Numbered from the stretch's first letter, positions 53,907 to 62,399 are shown. The stretch: 64,000 nt of DNA from Lysinimonas soli (GCF_042655435.1 NZ_JBHSMG010000002.1:496001-560000), one strand, 5' to 3'. Program-made: numbers and translations. Notes: generated from the sequence alone by a model not told the origin.

Positions 53907-55531
53907 TCGGCGGCTCCATGACGCTCGACGACCAGCAGATCGTGCCGGAAGACCGCCAGGACGCGCCCGAGCCGAGCATGTTGCGCGTGCGCAACGTGTC
54001 GAAGACCTTCGGTGAGACGCGCGTGCTGCGGGAGGTCTCCCTGGACATCGCAGCCGGTGAGACTCGCGGTCTCGTCGGTGAGAACGGTTCGGGCAAGTCG
54101 ACCCTGATCAAGGTCCTCGCGGGCTTCTACCAGCCGGACCCGGGCGCTGAGATCAGCGTCCGGGGCCGGCAGGTCGCGGGGTCCCTGACCCCCCTCGGAG
54201 CGCGCGATCTCGGCCTCACCTTCGTGCACCAGGACCTCGCTCTCGTCCCGTCGCTAACGGTCTCCGACAACATGACGGTGAACGCGCTTGCCGCGTCCCG
54301 CTCCTGGCGCGTCTCGCCGAAGGCGGAAGCCCGCTCCACGCAGAAGCTGCTCGACGAGTACGGCCTAGGGATCGACGCTCGGGCTGCCGTCTCATCCCTG
54401 ACCCAGCTCGAGCGGGCGATGGTCGCGATCGTGCGCGCCATCGACGGGATGAGGGAGTCGGCTGCCCACGGCCAGGCGGGGTTGCTCGTGCTCGACGAGC
54501 CGACGGTCTTCCTGCCCAAGGCCGACCGGGGACTCCTTTTCGACCTTGCCCGCCGGCACACCTCGGACGGCGGCGGCGTCCTCTTCGTCTCGCACGATCT
54601 CGAGGAGTGCCTCGAAGTCACGGATTCGATCACGGTTCTTCGCGACGGCAGGCTCCGGGGAACCGTTCCGAGCAAGGGGACCGACCGGGCGGACATCATC
54701 CGCTTGATGGTCGGCAAGGAGTTGAACCTGTCGTCGCGCCGGCCGACTCCTCCTGCCCATCTGCCCGTCGTTCGCGCGACCGGCCTGAACGGCACGTCCG
54801 TGCGGGATGTCTCGCTCGAACTCGGCCCCGGCGAGATCGTTGGGATCACCGGCCTGCTCGGGTCGGGTTTCGACGAGCTGCCCTACCTGATCTCCGGAGC
54901 CGGGCAGGGGGCCACCGGACGGCTGGCGGTGGGCGAGCGCGAGTTCGACCTGGCGTCGATGCGGCCGGTGGACGGCATTCGGGCGGGGATCGCGCTGGTT
55001 CCAGGCGATCGTGCGCGTCAGGGCAGCGTCGCCTCGTTGAGTGTGCTCGACAACCTCAGCGTGCAGGCGCTGCCCACTGCGCGGGCTTGGTTCGGGATCG
55101 ATTGGAGGCGCCTTCGGACGGTCGGCCAGCGCCTGATCGCCACCTACGACGTGCGACCGCAGAAGCTCGACGTGGCATACGGGACCTTGAGCGGGGGCAA
55201 TCAGCAGAAAGTGCTTCTCGCGAGATGGATGCAGACGAATCCCGGGGTGATCCTGCTGCATGAGCCGACTCAGGGTGTCGATATCGGTGCCCGAGAACAG
55301 ATCTTCGACATCGTGCGGGCCGGCGCGGATGCCGGAGCTGCCGTTCTGTGTGCCTCGGCCGACCAGGAGCAGCTCTCCTTGCTCTGCGACCGTGTGCTGG
55401 TCATGCGCGACGGCGCCATCGTCGCCGAACTCCTCGGGGGCGATATCAGCAAGGCCGCGATCGCGCGCGAGAGCCTGGGCAGTGCACGGCAATCCGTTCC
55501 ACCCGCCTCCCGAAGGGCCGCGACATCATGA
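53903..55531 (+). CDS. Ribose-type ABC transporter ATPase with two nucleotide-binding domains
   Basis: 542-aa RbsA/XylG-like protein. The first domain has Walker A GENGSGKST, LTFVHQDLAL and DEPTVFLPKADR. The second has a degenerate P-loop region GITGLLGSGFDELPYL, signature LSGGNQQKVLLARWM and LLHEPTQGVDIGARE. In domain 1 the signature motif reads SSLTQLERAMVAI, which is degenerate, as often in this family. The GTG at 53903 overlaps the previous stop (GTGA); ATG 53918 is the alternative. Confidence 0.9.
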   Translation: MIGGSMTLDDQQIVPEDRQDAPEPSMLRVRNVSKTFGETRVLREVSLDIAAGETRGLVGENGSGKSTLIKVLAGFYQPDPGAEISVRGRQVAGSLTPLGARDLGLTFVHQDLALVPSLTVSDNMTVNALAASRSWRVSPKAEARSTQKLLDEYGLGIDARAAVSSLTQLERAMVAIVRAIDGMRESAAHGQAGLLVLDEPTVFLPKADRGLLFDLARRHTSDGGGVLFVSHDLEECLEVTDSITVLRDGRLRGTVPSKGTDRADIIRLMVGKELNLSSRRPTPPAHLPVVRATGLNGTSVRDVSLELGPGEIVGITGLLGSGFDELPYLISGAGQGATGRLAVGEREFDLASMRPVDGIRAGIALVPGDRARQGSVASLSVLDNLSVQALPTARAWFGIDWRRLRTVGQRLIATYDVRPQKLDVAYGTLSGGNQQKVLLARWMQTNPGVILLHEPTQGVDIGAREQIFDIVRAGADAGAAVLCASADQEQLSLLCDRVLVMRDGAIVAELLGGDISKAAIARESLGSARQSVPPASRRAATS

Positions 55532-56547
55532 CCGACACCGCCACGAAGAGAACTCCCTCCCTCCGTCCGACGGGCGCGCGGGTCGGCGCCTGGAGCGAGA
55601 AGTACGGCCTGCTGGTGATCTGGGCCGTTCTGATCGTGGTGTTCTCGGTGATCGAGGGCCCGATCTTCCTCAGTCTCGCCAACTGGCAGTCGATCCTGGG
55701 CAGCCAGTCGGTGCTGCTCCTTCTCGCGGTCGGACTGCTGATCCCGATGACGGCGGGCGACTACGACCTGTCGGTCACCGGTGTGCTCGGCATCTCGTCG
55801 ATGACCGTGGCGTTGCTCAACGTGCAGTTCGGCTGGCCGATCTGGGCTGCGGTTGCCGCAGCGATCCTTGCGAGCCTGCTGGCGGGTGCACTCAACGGCG
55901 CGATCGTCGTGTTTTTCGGAGTCGACCCCTTCATCTCCACCCTGGGCACCGGGTCGGTGTTCCTTGGCGTCATCTACTGGATGAGCAACTCGAACACGAT
56001 CACCGGCGTCTCCCCCGAACTCTCGGCGTGGGTGGTGGGCGGCAAGATCCTCGGCATCCCGCCGGCGTTCTACTACGGTGTGGGAGCCTGCGCGATCGTC
56101 TGGTTCGTCCTGAAGTACACCGTGTTCGGCCGGCAGATGCTCTTCGTCGGACGGAACAAGCCGCTCTCGCGGTTGGCCGGGATGGCGGTCGGGCGTCTCC
56201 GCTTCCTGGGACTGGTCATCTCCGCGTTCGCCGCAGGCATCGCCGGCGTTGTCTACGCCGGGACGACAGGATCGGCGGATCCCACCTCGTCGCAGTCGTT
56301 CTTGCTGCCCACGTTCGCGGCGGTCTTCCTGGGCGCGACGGTGATTCAGAACCAGCGCTTCAATGCGTGGGGAACTCTGATCGCCGTCTACTTCCTCGTG
56401 ACCGGGATCACCGGCCTCCAGCTGCTCGGCGCGGACAGTTTCGTGCAGCCGCTCTTCTTCGGCGGCGCACTGGTCGTCTCGGTTGCCCTGTCCCAGTTCT
56501 CGCGCCGCCGGGATGCCGCCGGTTCCGAGCGGCTGGGTCACGGCTAG
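55528..56547 (+). CDS. Ribose-type ABC transporter permease
   Basis: 339-aa RbsC-like permease with about nine helices. LLIPMTAGDYDLSVTGVLGIS is the family signature of sugar permeases, and GVDPFISTLGTGSVFLG and GRQMLFVGRNKPLSRLAGM also match. It overlaps the ATPase by 4 bp (ATGA) and completes a three-gene importer. Confidence 0.9.
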   Translation: MTDTATKRTPSLRPTGARVGAWSEKYGLLVIWAVLIVVFSVIEGPIFLSLANWQSILGSQSVLLLLAVGLLIPMTAGDYDLSVTGVLGISSMTVALLNVQFGWPIWAAVAAAILASLLAGALNGAIVVFFGVDPFISTLGTGSVFLGVIYWMSNSNTITGVSPELSAWVVGGKILGIPPAFYYGVGACAIVWFVLKYTVFGRQMLFVGRNKPLSRLAGMAVGRLRFLGLVISAFAAGIAGVVYAGTTGSADPTSSQSFLLPTFAAVFLGATVIQNQRFNAWGTLIAVYFLVTGITGLQLLGADSFVQPLFFGGALVVSVALSQFSRRRDAAGSERLGHG

Positions 56548-56593
56548 CGAGCGGACAGCCCCTTCCCACCATCCCATCTGAAAGGAACACCCG

Positions 56594-57511
56594 TTGTTTG
56601 GCGCTCCCCCCACCATCCAGGCGACCACCATTGCGATTCTTCCCGAGCGGTTCCACGTCGCCGGACGGGTTTCCGGCCGCTACGAGTCTCGCCCCTTCTA
56701 CATCGAGGGGCCGTCGCTCTCGCGTGATGGGACTCTGTACTTCACCGACATCCCCGGCGGTCGTATCTTCAGCCTGGCGCCGGGCGGCGACGTCGAACTC
56801 TTCATCGAGTACGACGGTGAGCCAAACGGCACGAAGATCCATCGCGACGGCCGGATCTTCGTTGCCGACAACAAGCGCGGGATCGTGGCAATCGATCCGG
56901 AGACGAAGCAGATCGAGACGATCGTGGACCGCGTCGCCAATGAGCGGTTGCGCGGCCCGAACGATCTCACTTTCGCGCTCAACGGCGACATCTACTTCAC
57001 CGATCAGGGGAACAGCGACATCCTACGAAGCCACGGCCGGGTGATCCGCGTGACGTCCGAGGGGGAGACAGCCATCCTGCTCGAAAACATACCGAGCCCG
57101 AACGGCCTGGTGCTCAGTCCGGATGAGAAGTTCCTCTACGTCGCTGTCACCCGCACGAACGCGATTTGGAAGTCGCCGCTCACGGTTCCACCTGGATTGA
57201 TCCCGACCGTCCCGGTAGGCACGACCGGCACGTTCATCCAGATGTCGGGCGGCACGGGTCCGGACGGGATGGCGGTCGACCAGGACGGCAACATCGTGAT
57301 CGCGCACACCGGCCTCGGCTGCGCGTGGCTCTTCTCACCGATCGGGGAGCCGCTGTTGCGCATCAACACCAGCGCGGGGCTTTCAGTCTCGAACGTCGTG
57401 TACGGCGGTCCGGAGAACCGCACTCTGTTCATCACGGAATCGTCGACGGGCGCGATCATGACCGCGGAGATGCCCGTTCCCGGGCACCTTTTGTTCTCGC
57501 ACACTGCCTAG
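56594..57511 (+). CDS. SMP-30/gluconolactonase family sugar lactonase
   Basis: 305-aa six-bladed beta-propeller lactonase that opens aldonolactones. It has FYIEGPSLSRDGTLYFTDIP with the metal Glu, GEPNGTKIHRDGRIFVAD, GPNDLTFALNGDIYFTD, and PNGLVLSPDEKFLYVA, each a family metal or substrate motif. The start is a rare TTG at 56594, supported by AAAGGAA 7 nt upstream and by no in-frame ATG/GTG nearby. With a sugar importer before and an aldolase after, it points to oxidised-sugar catabolism. Confidence 0.88.
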   Translation: MFGAPPTIQATTIAILPERFHVAGRVSGRYESRPFYIEGPSLSRDGTLYFTDIPGGRIFSLAPGGDVELFIEYDGEPNGTKIHRDGRIFVADNKRGIVAIDPETKQIETIVDRVANERLRGPNDLTFALNGDIYFTDQGNSDILRSHGRVIRVTSEGETAILLENIPSPNGLVLSPDEKFLYVAVTRTNAIWKSPLTVPPGLIPTVPVGTTGTFIQMSGGTGPDGMAVDQDGNIVIAHTGLGCAWLFSPIGEPLLRINTSAGLSVSNVVYGGPENRTLFITESSTGAIMTAEMPVPGHLLFSHTA

Positions 57512-57522
57512 CTGGTCTCGTC

Positions 57523-58311
57523 ATGGACATCTATCCCAACCACACACTGAGCACCATCCGCGGCGGCGGGGTCGCTCTCGGCTTCGGAGTGAGCGCCCTT
57601 CGATCCATCGTTGCCCCTGGCCTCGCTCGCTCGGCTGGATACGACTGGCTGGTCATCGACGCGGAGCACGGAACGATTTCGCTCGACGACATCAGTCAGC
57701 TCTGCACGGCAGCGCTGCCCCTTGGGATCACTCCGATCGTGCGCGTCAACTTCAGCGCGCTCGATGAGGCGAGCAGAGTGCTCGACTCCGGTGCGCAAGG
57801 CATCATCATCCCGTCGGTCGAGAGCCGGGCGCAGGCGGAAGCGATCGTTGCGGCCCTCCGCTATCCGCCTCTCGGGCATCGCAACTGGGGGGGAATGTCG
57901 CCGCAGTTCGGATTCCGTCCGCCTCCTCTGCTTGACGCTGTGCTGGCAACGGAGCGCGAGACGCTCCTCATCGCGATGATCGAGAGCGCCGAGGGTGTCC
58001 GTCAGGTCCGCGAGATCGCAGCGGTCGAGGGAATCGATGCCTTGTTCGTCGGAGCATCGGACCTGTCCCTCAATCTCGAGGCGCCCGGCGAGTTCGGCTC
58101 CCCAGTCATTCTTGAGGCGATCGACGCGGTCATCGAGGCCTGCACGGAATCGACGAAGGTCTTCGGCTTCGGCGGCGTCTACGACCGCGAATGGGCGGGC
58201 ACGTACATCGAGCGCGGAGCGCGACTCGTGGCCGCGGGAAGCGACCAGGTCTTCATGATGTCCGGCGCGCTTGAGCGGGCCGCCTACCTGCGGTCTCTCG
58301 TCGAGAACTGA
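57523..58311 (+). CDS. HpcH/HpaI family pyruvate-dependent aldolase (copy 2)
   Basis: 262-aa class II aldolase related to the copy at 48631. LVIDAEHGTIS, GAQGIIIPSVES, LIAMIESAEGVRQ and EGIDALFVGASDLSLNL carry the catalytic and metal residues. ATG 57523 is 11 bp after the lactonase stop. With an upstream lactonase, a likely substrate is a 2-keto-3-deoxy sugar acid, but a dehydratase is missing from the operon. Confidence 0.87.
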   Translation: MDIYPNHTLSTIRGGGVALGFGVSALRSIVAPGLARSAGYDWLVIDAEHGTISLDDISQLCTAALPLGITPIVRVNFSALDEASRVLDSGAQGIIIPSVESRAQAEAIVAALRYPPLGHRNWGGMSPQFGFRPPPLLDAVLATERETLLIAMIESAEGVRQVREIAAVEGIDALFVGASDLSLNLEAPGEFGSPVILEAIDAVIEACTESTKVFGFGGVYDREWAGTYIERGARLVAAGSDQVFMMSGALERAAYLRSLVEN

Positions 58312-58390
58312 GGCCGCCGCTACTCGGCGGCCGTTCGGTCGCGATGCTCCGAGGGCGCTCGACGGAGACCCCCGCTGAGTCGACCCATGT

Positions 58391-58615
58391 CTCGGAGGCA
58401 AGGCCAGCCCCGATGCCGTTGCCGCGTGCGTCTCGCAGGCAGTCAACGTCGGCGCGGCGGGCGTCATCGCGACCTCGATTCCGCCTGAGTTGACGCTCGA
58501 GTTCGTCAACACCAAAGACGCGACAGTGCCAGCGGAGTGGGGCAAGAAGGTGGCGGCTCTTCCGTCGAACTTCGTCGTGCAGGAGAAGGCGAACGTCGAC
58601 GACGGCGATTGTTAA
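58391..58615 (+). pseudogene. Remnant of a periplasmic sugar-binding protein
   Basis: A stop-free frame without a start codon reads GKASPDAVAACVSQAVNVGA and then AGVIATSIPPELTLEFVN, ending NFVVQEKANVDDGDC at TAA 58613. The first part resembles the middle of family-1-type periplasmic binding proteins. The body seems to be deleted and joined to another part. The flanks at 58312-58390 and 58616-58836 hold nothing recognisable. Confidence 0.5.
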
Positions 58616-58836
58616 GAGGGCGTTAGGCGGTTTGACATACGAAACAGTGTTGGCGAGAAGATGGCCGCCCCGACCTAGATTCTCGACTACTCGGCAGCGC
58701 TAGCGATTCGAACTCCGCATCTACTCCGCACATTCGTCGTCAGCCGGCGTCATCTCTGTCATCGTCTGGCATCGGCAACTGCAGTTCTTGTCGCGATCTG
58801 TCACCCACATCATCTGGTGGCAACTCCGCTGCACTT

Positions 58837-58875
58837 ATCGTGGTGTCGCGGGTTCGAGTCCCGCCCTCGCTACTT
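58837..58875 (+). repeat. att copy 3 (tRNA-Met 3' duplicate)
   Basis: 39 nt identical to the 3' end of tRNA-Met including the following TT. It is directly followed by a proper terminator hairpin, unlike copies 1 and 2, so it may preserve the original downstream end of the tRNA gene. Confidence 0.82.
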
Positions 58876-58896
58876 GCCCGTATTTTCGGGCTTTTT
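58876..58896 (+). terminator. Rho-independent terminator
   Basis: GCCCG (58876-58880), loop TATTTT, CGGGC (58887-58891), then TTTTT. It stands immediately after att copy 3, where a tRNA-Met terminator would be expected. Confidence 0.8.
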
Positions 58897-59104
58897 GGCC
58901 TCTTGGCGCCGCGACGTGGCGCCTGGGTTTTGTGATGTATCAAGACATCGGTGACGGTTCTGCATCAATAGATCGGTAACCATTTCGCCGTTTTTGGTGG
59001 TGACACTTCCCTAGATGTGTGAGGGATGACCCCGCTTCGAGCCTGTTGATCCTCGTATCCGTCTCGCGATCACGCAGTGGCCGCCCGACGCTCCCCGCGG
59101 AGCC

Positions 59105-60238
59105 GTGACGACCTTCTGCGCCGAGGAGGGGATCTCGCGAAAGACTTTCTACGCGATCAGAAAGCGATCACTCGAGGAAGGCCAGGCTGCGGCTTTGGAG
59201 CCGCGAACTCGGCGGCCGAGGGCCAGCCCGAACCGGCTCGCCGAGGAGTTGAAGAAGCAGGCTGTCGCAGTTCGGGCGGCGTTGGAGCGGTCGGGTTTGG
59301 ATCATGGGCCGATCAGTGTTCACGAGAAGATGCGGTCGCTGGGCATGAGCCCGGTTCCGTCGACGGCGTCGCTGTCGCGGGTCTTCCGTGACGCCGGTGT
59401 TGCCCGGGTGGAGCCGCGGAAGAAGCCGCGGGCGTCGTTCCGGCGGTTCGTCTATCCGGCGCCGAACGCCTGTTGGCAACTCGACGGCACCGAATACGTC
59501 CTGACCGGGGGTCGCAAGTGCGTGATCTTCCAGCTGATCGATGACCACTCCCGGTTCGCGGTCGCCACCCATGTCACCTGGGGTGAAACGTCCGAGGGCG
59601 CCATCGCCGTGGTCAAGAAAGGCATCGCCGCTCATGGCGTTCCGCAGCGGCTGCTCACCGACAACGGCGCCGCCCTGAACCCATCCCGTCGCGGGGCCGT
59701 CGGACAGCTCGTCACCTACGTCACCCGGCTCGGCGTCGAGCCGATCACCGGCAAGCCTTACAAACCGACGACGCAGGGCAAGAACGAGCGCTTCCACCAG
59801 ACCCTGTTCCGCTGGCTCGACAAGCAACCCCTCGCCGCGTCACTCGAGGAACTGCAAGCCCAGGTCGATGAGTTCGACCGGATCTACAACACCGAGCGAC
59901 CCCACCAAGGACTCCCCGGACGGGTCACCCCGGCTCAGGCTTGGGAGACGACGGCGAAGGCCGACCCGCCCCGACCCCGCAACCAGATGCAGCCTGTTGG
60001 CTGGGACGGGATCCGCGCCACCCGAGTGGCCCGCAACGGCATCGTCCAAGTCCGCCAAACCCGGTTTCACGTCACCCGGCTCCTCGCGCACCAGATCGTC
60101 TTCCTCGTCGAAACCGAGCAGCACCTGCTCGTCTTCGACGACCACGGCACCGAGCTGATGAAATACCGCTGGCCGAGACCCGGAATCAAATACGTCGGCT
60201 CCGGCCGACCCCGAGGACGGCAACCCAGACAGCTCTGA
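59105..60238 (+). CDS. IS481-family transposase
   Basis: 377-aa DDE transposase. The helix-turn-helix part (about residues 1-60) has ISRKTFYAIRKRS; the integrase core has Asp127 in CWQLDGTEY, Asp186 in LLTDNGAAL and Glu228 in GKNERFHQTL. GTG 59105 is the first available start, but conserved-looking codons (VDPRIRLAITQWPPDAPRGA) continue upstream to a TGA with no ATG, GTG or TTG. The original start may therefore be lost or unusual. The catalytic residues are intact. Confidence 0.9.
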   Translation: MTTFCAEEGISRKTFYAIRKRSLEEGQAAALEPRTRRPRASPNRLAEELKKQAVAVRAALERSGLDHGPISVHEKMRSLGMSPVPSTASLSRVFRDAGVARVEPRKKPRASFRRFVYPAPNACWQLDGTEYVLTGGRKCVIFQLIDDHSRFAVATHVTWGETSEGAIAVVKKGIAAHGVPQRLLTDNGAALNPSRRGAVGQLVTYVTRLGVEPITGKPYKPTTQGKNERFHQTLFRWLDKQPLAASLEELQAQVDEFDRIYNTERPHQGLPGRVTPAQAWETTAKADPPRPRNQMQPVGWDGIRATRVARNGIVQVRQTRFHVTRLLAHQIVFLVETEQHLLVFDDHGTELMKYRWPRPGIKYVGSGRPRGRQPRQL

Positions 60239-60316
60239 GTGTCACCGATGTCCTGATGCAGGAAGTGTCACCGATGTCCTGATGCAGAACTGTCACCCAT
60301 GTCCTGATACATCACA
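60239..60316 (+). repeat. Three tandem end repeats at the right end of the IS
   Basis: GTGTCACCGATGTCCTGATG repeats at 60239 and 60265 (26-nt period), and a diverged copy TGTCACCCATGTCCTGATAC begins at 60291. The outermost copy is the terminal inverted repeat. They are probably transposase binding sites. Confidence 0.75.
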
Positions 60317-60359
60317 ACCGGGTACTCCAGGCAACCGTGGCCACATTTTGGACACAACC

Positions 60360-60379
60360 GGGTTCGAGTCCCTCGCTAC
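60360..60379 (+). repeat. att copy 4, degraded tRNA-Met 3' end
   Basis: GGGTTCGAGTCC followed by CTCGCTAC matches the tRNA-Met 3' end with a 4-nt deletion (CGCC). Just upstream (60339-60358) is the GTGGCCAC...TTGGACACA block also found after copy 1. It may be the right border of an older integration. Confidence 0.5.
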
Positions 60380-60511
60380 AGTCGGAAAATGGCTGGTCGG
60401 ACCAACAATCTACGCGGCCCGTCACCGCAGGGTCGCGTACCGCGGGACCACGCGGCATCTGGCCCGTTCACGGACCCCACGTGCTGTGGTCTCATGCCAC
60501 CCTTCCGGGCG

Positions 60512-61624
60512 TCATCCCATGGCTGCGACATCGGCATGCTGATAGCCGAGGGCGGTGGCGACGCCGAGATTGGTGACGCGGCCGGCCTGCACATTGAGTC
60601 CCTTGGCCAGAGCCTCGTCGCGGGCTGAGGCGGCTTCCCATCCGTTGTCGGCGAGGGCCAGCACATAGGGCAGCGTCGCGTTGGTGAGCGCTCGAGTCGA
60701 CGAGCTGGGCACGGCGCCGGGCATGTTCGCGACGCAGTAGTAGATGGCCTCGTGCACTGTGAATGTCGGGGCATCGTGGGTGGTCGGGCGCGAGCCTTCG
60801 AAGCATCCGCCCTGATCGATCGCAATGTCGACCAGCACGGAACCGGGCTTCATCGTGGCGACCATGTCATCGGTCACCAGCTTGGGAGCGGCCGCGCCGG
60901 GAATGAGGACGGAGCCGATGACGAGATCCGCCTCGCGCAGCTGTTCGGCGATCTCGAACGGTGTCGAGATGCGGGTCTGGATGCGCCCGCCGAACTGCAC
61001 CTCGAGAGCGCGCAACCGGGCAAGAGAGATGTCGATGACGGTGACATCGGCTCCGAAACCGAGGGCGTTGGCCGCGGCGTGCTCGCCGGCGACCCCACCG
61101 CCGATGACGACCACCTTCGCCTTCGGAGTGCCCGGCACGCCGCCGAGGAGCATGCCGGCACCACCAGAGGATCGCATGAGGTGATAGGCGCCGACACCGA
61201 TCGAGAGTCGGCCGGCGACCTCACTCATGGGGGAGAGCAGGGGCAGGCTGCGGTCCGCCAATTGCACGGTCTCGTACGCGATCGCGGTGCAGCCGGAGGC
61301 GATGAGGGCTTCGGTGAGGGGCCGGTCGGCCGCGAGGTGAAGGTACGTGAAGAGGGTTTGGTCGGCACGGAGGTGGCCGTATTCGCTTGCGACCGGCTCC
61401 TTGACCTTCAGAAGCAGCTCGGCGTTGGACCAGACCTCAGCGGCGTCAGGCAGCATGACCGCCCCCGCCGCCACGAAGTCGGCATCCGAGATTCGTGAGC
61501 TCACGCCCGCACCCGTCTGGATCATCACCTCGTGCCCGCGCCGGCTGAGGGCGTCAACTCCGGCGGGCGTGATCGCGACGCGATTCTCGTTGTTCTTGAC
61601 TTCTGCGGGGATGCCTACGCGCAT
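60512..61624 (-). CDS. ald: Alanine dehydrogenase
   Basis: 370-aa NAD-dependent enzyme that interconverts L-alanine and pyruvate plus ammonia. It begins MRVGIPAEVKNNENRVAITP (the pyruvate-binding Arg and Lys region), has LFTYLHLAADRPLTEAL, LSPMSEVAGRLSIG, the NAD Rossmann motif VVVIGGGVAGEHAAANALG, and NMPGAVPSSSTRALTNATLP. ATG 61624 follows GGAGAATGAC. It is divergent from an Lrp-type regulator, the usual controller of ald. Confidence 0.94.
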   Translation of the reverse strand: MRVGIPAEVKNNENRVAITPAGVDALSRRGHEVMIQTGAGVSSRISDADFVAAGAVMLPDAAEVWSNAELLLKVKEPVASEYGHLRADQTLFTYLHLAADRPLTEALIASGCTAIAYETVQLADRSLPLLSPMSEVAGRLSIGVGAYHLMRSSGGAGMLLGGVPGTPKAKVVVIGGGVAGEHAAANALGFGADVTVIDISLARLRALEVQFGGRIQTRISTPFEIAEQLREADLVIGSVLIPGAAAPKLVTDDMVATMKPGSVLVDIAIDQGGCFEGSRPTTHDAPTFTVHEAIYYCVANMPGAVPSSSTRALTNATLPYVLALADNGWEAASARDEALAKGLNVQAGRVTNLGVATALGYQHADVAAMG

Positions 61625-61767
61625 GTCATTCTCCGTTGCTCGGGAGCCGTTGAGGCTCGGTCTGAATGTGTCGAGAATGGAGAAGCTTCATTTCAGCGAT
61701 GTTTCAGTCGAAGCAAAGCCGAAATGACAGTCAAATACAGAAGATTCTGCTGAAGAGGGGACCCGAA

Positions 61768-62265
61768 TTGGACGTTTCGCCGAAGAGGCTTCATCACTCC
61801 GTCGAGCTCGACGAGGTCGACCTCCGCATCATCGAGGTGATCAAAACCGACGGGCGGATCTCGAACAACGCGCTCGCCGATGCGGTCGGCATCGCCCCGT
61901 CGACCGCCCACGTCAGGTTGAAGCTGCTGGTCGAGCGCGGTGTGATCACCGGCTACATGGCGAGCATCGATCAGGCCAAGCTGGGGCTCGGATTGCAGGC
62001 GATCATCGGAGTGACTCTTCGTCCGATCACGCGCAAGGAGAGCATCACGCGCTTCGCGGAGCAGGTGCGCGGTCTGCCCCAGGTGCTTCAGGTCTTCTTC
62101 CTGGGCGGATCCGACGACTTCATGATCCACATCGCGGTCCGGGACAGCTCCGCAGTGCGTGAGTTCGTGGTCGAGCACCTCTCGGCCCAGCCGAGCGTCG
62201 CTTCGACGCGCACGAGCCTCATCTTCGACTACCACCGGAACGCGCTCGTCGGCTCGTTCCAGTAG
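61768..62265 (+). CDS. Lrp/AsnC-family regulator
   Basis: About 165 aa. The AsnC helix-turn-helix (DEVDLRIIEVIKTDGRISNN and ALADAVGIAPSTAHVRLKLL) is followed by the RAM ligand domain (LQAIIGVTLRPI, VLQVFFLGGSDDFMIHIAV). TTG 61768 has AGAGGGG 8 nt upstream; ATG 61699 would add 23 residues without a ribosome site. It lies divergent from ald across about 143 bp holding CATTTC and GAAATG half-sites (near 61688 and 61721), a possible Lrp operator. It probably activates ald in response to alanine. Confidence 0.88.
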   Translation: MDVSPKRLHHSVELDEVDLRIIEVIKTDGRISNNALADAVGIAPSTAHVRLKLLVERGVITGYMASIDQAKLGLGLQAIIGVTLRPITRKESITRFAEQVRGLPQVLQVFFLGGSDDFMIHIAVRDSSAVREFVVEHLSAQPSVASTRTSLIFDYHRNALVGSFQ

Positions 62266-62399
62266 GTCCGAGTGTCGGGCGCCGGTTACACCCGCGTTAC
62301 GTGTGATTCAAATAGTGCAAATGCCAGTTCATAATGTTGCACGGCATTCTGCGTCCGACCTATCGTGACGGAATCCTGATCCGGACACGAGGAGGCCGC

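Larger units (their letters stand above)
58931..60316 (+). mobile_element. Complete IS481-family insertion sequence, 1386 bp
   Basis: Left end TGTGATGTATCAAGACATCG and right end, read on the minus strand, TGTGATGTATCAGGACATGG continue as inverted repeats over about 36 bp with three mismatches. Between them is one transposase gene. A clear target duplication is not seen. It lies just after the terminator of att copy 3, within the scar region. Confidence 0.85.

Noticed and set aside
58837..58875. A third tRNA-Met
   Set aside because: 39 nt only, without anticodon; treated as an att duplicate.
60239..60316. The tandem repeats at 60239-60316 as a small CRISPR-like array
   Set aside because: The repeats are contiguous without spacers and end in the IS terminal repeat.
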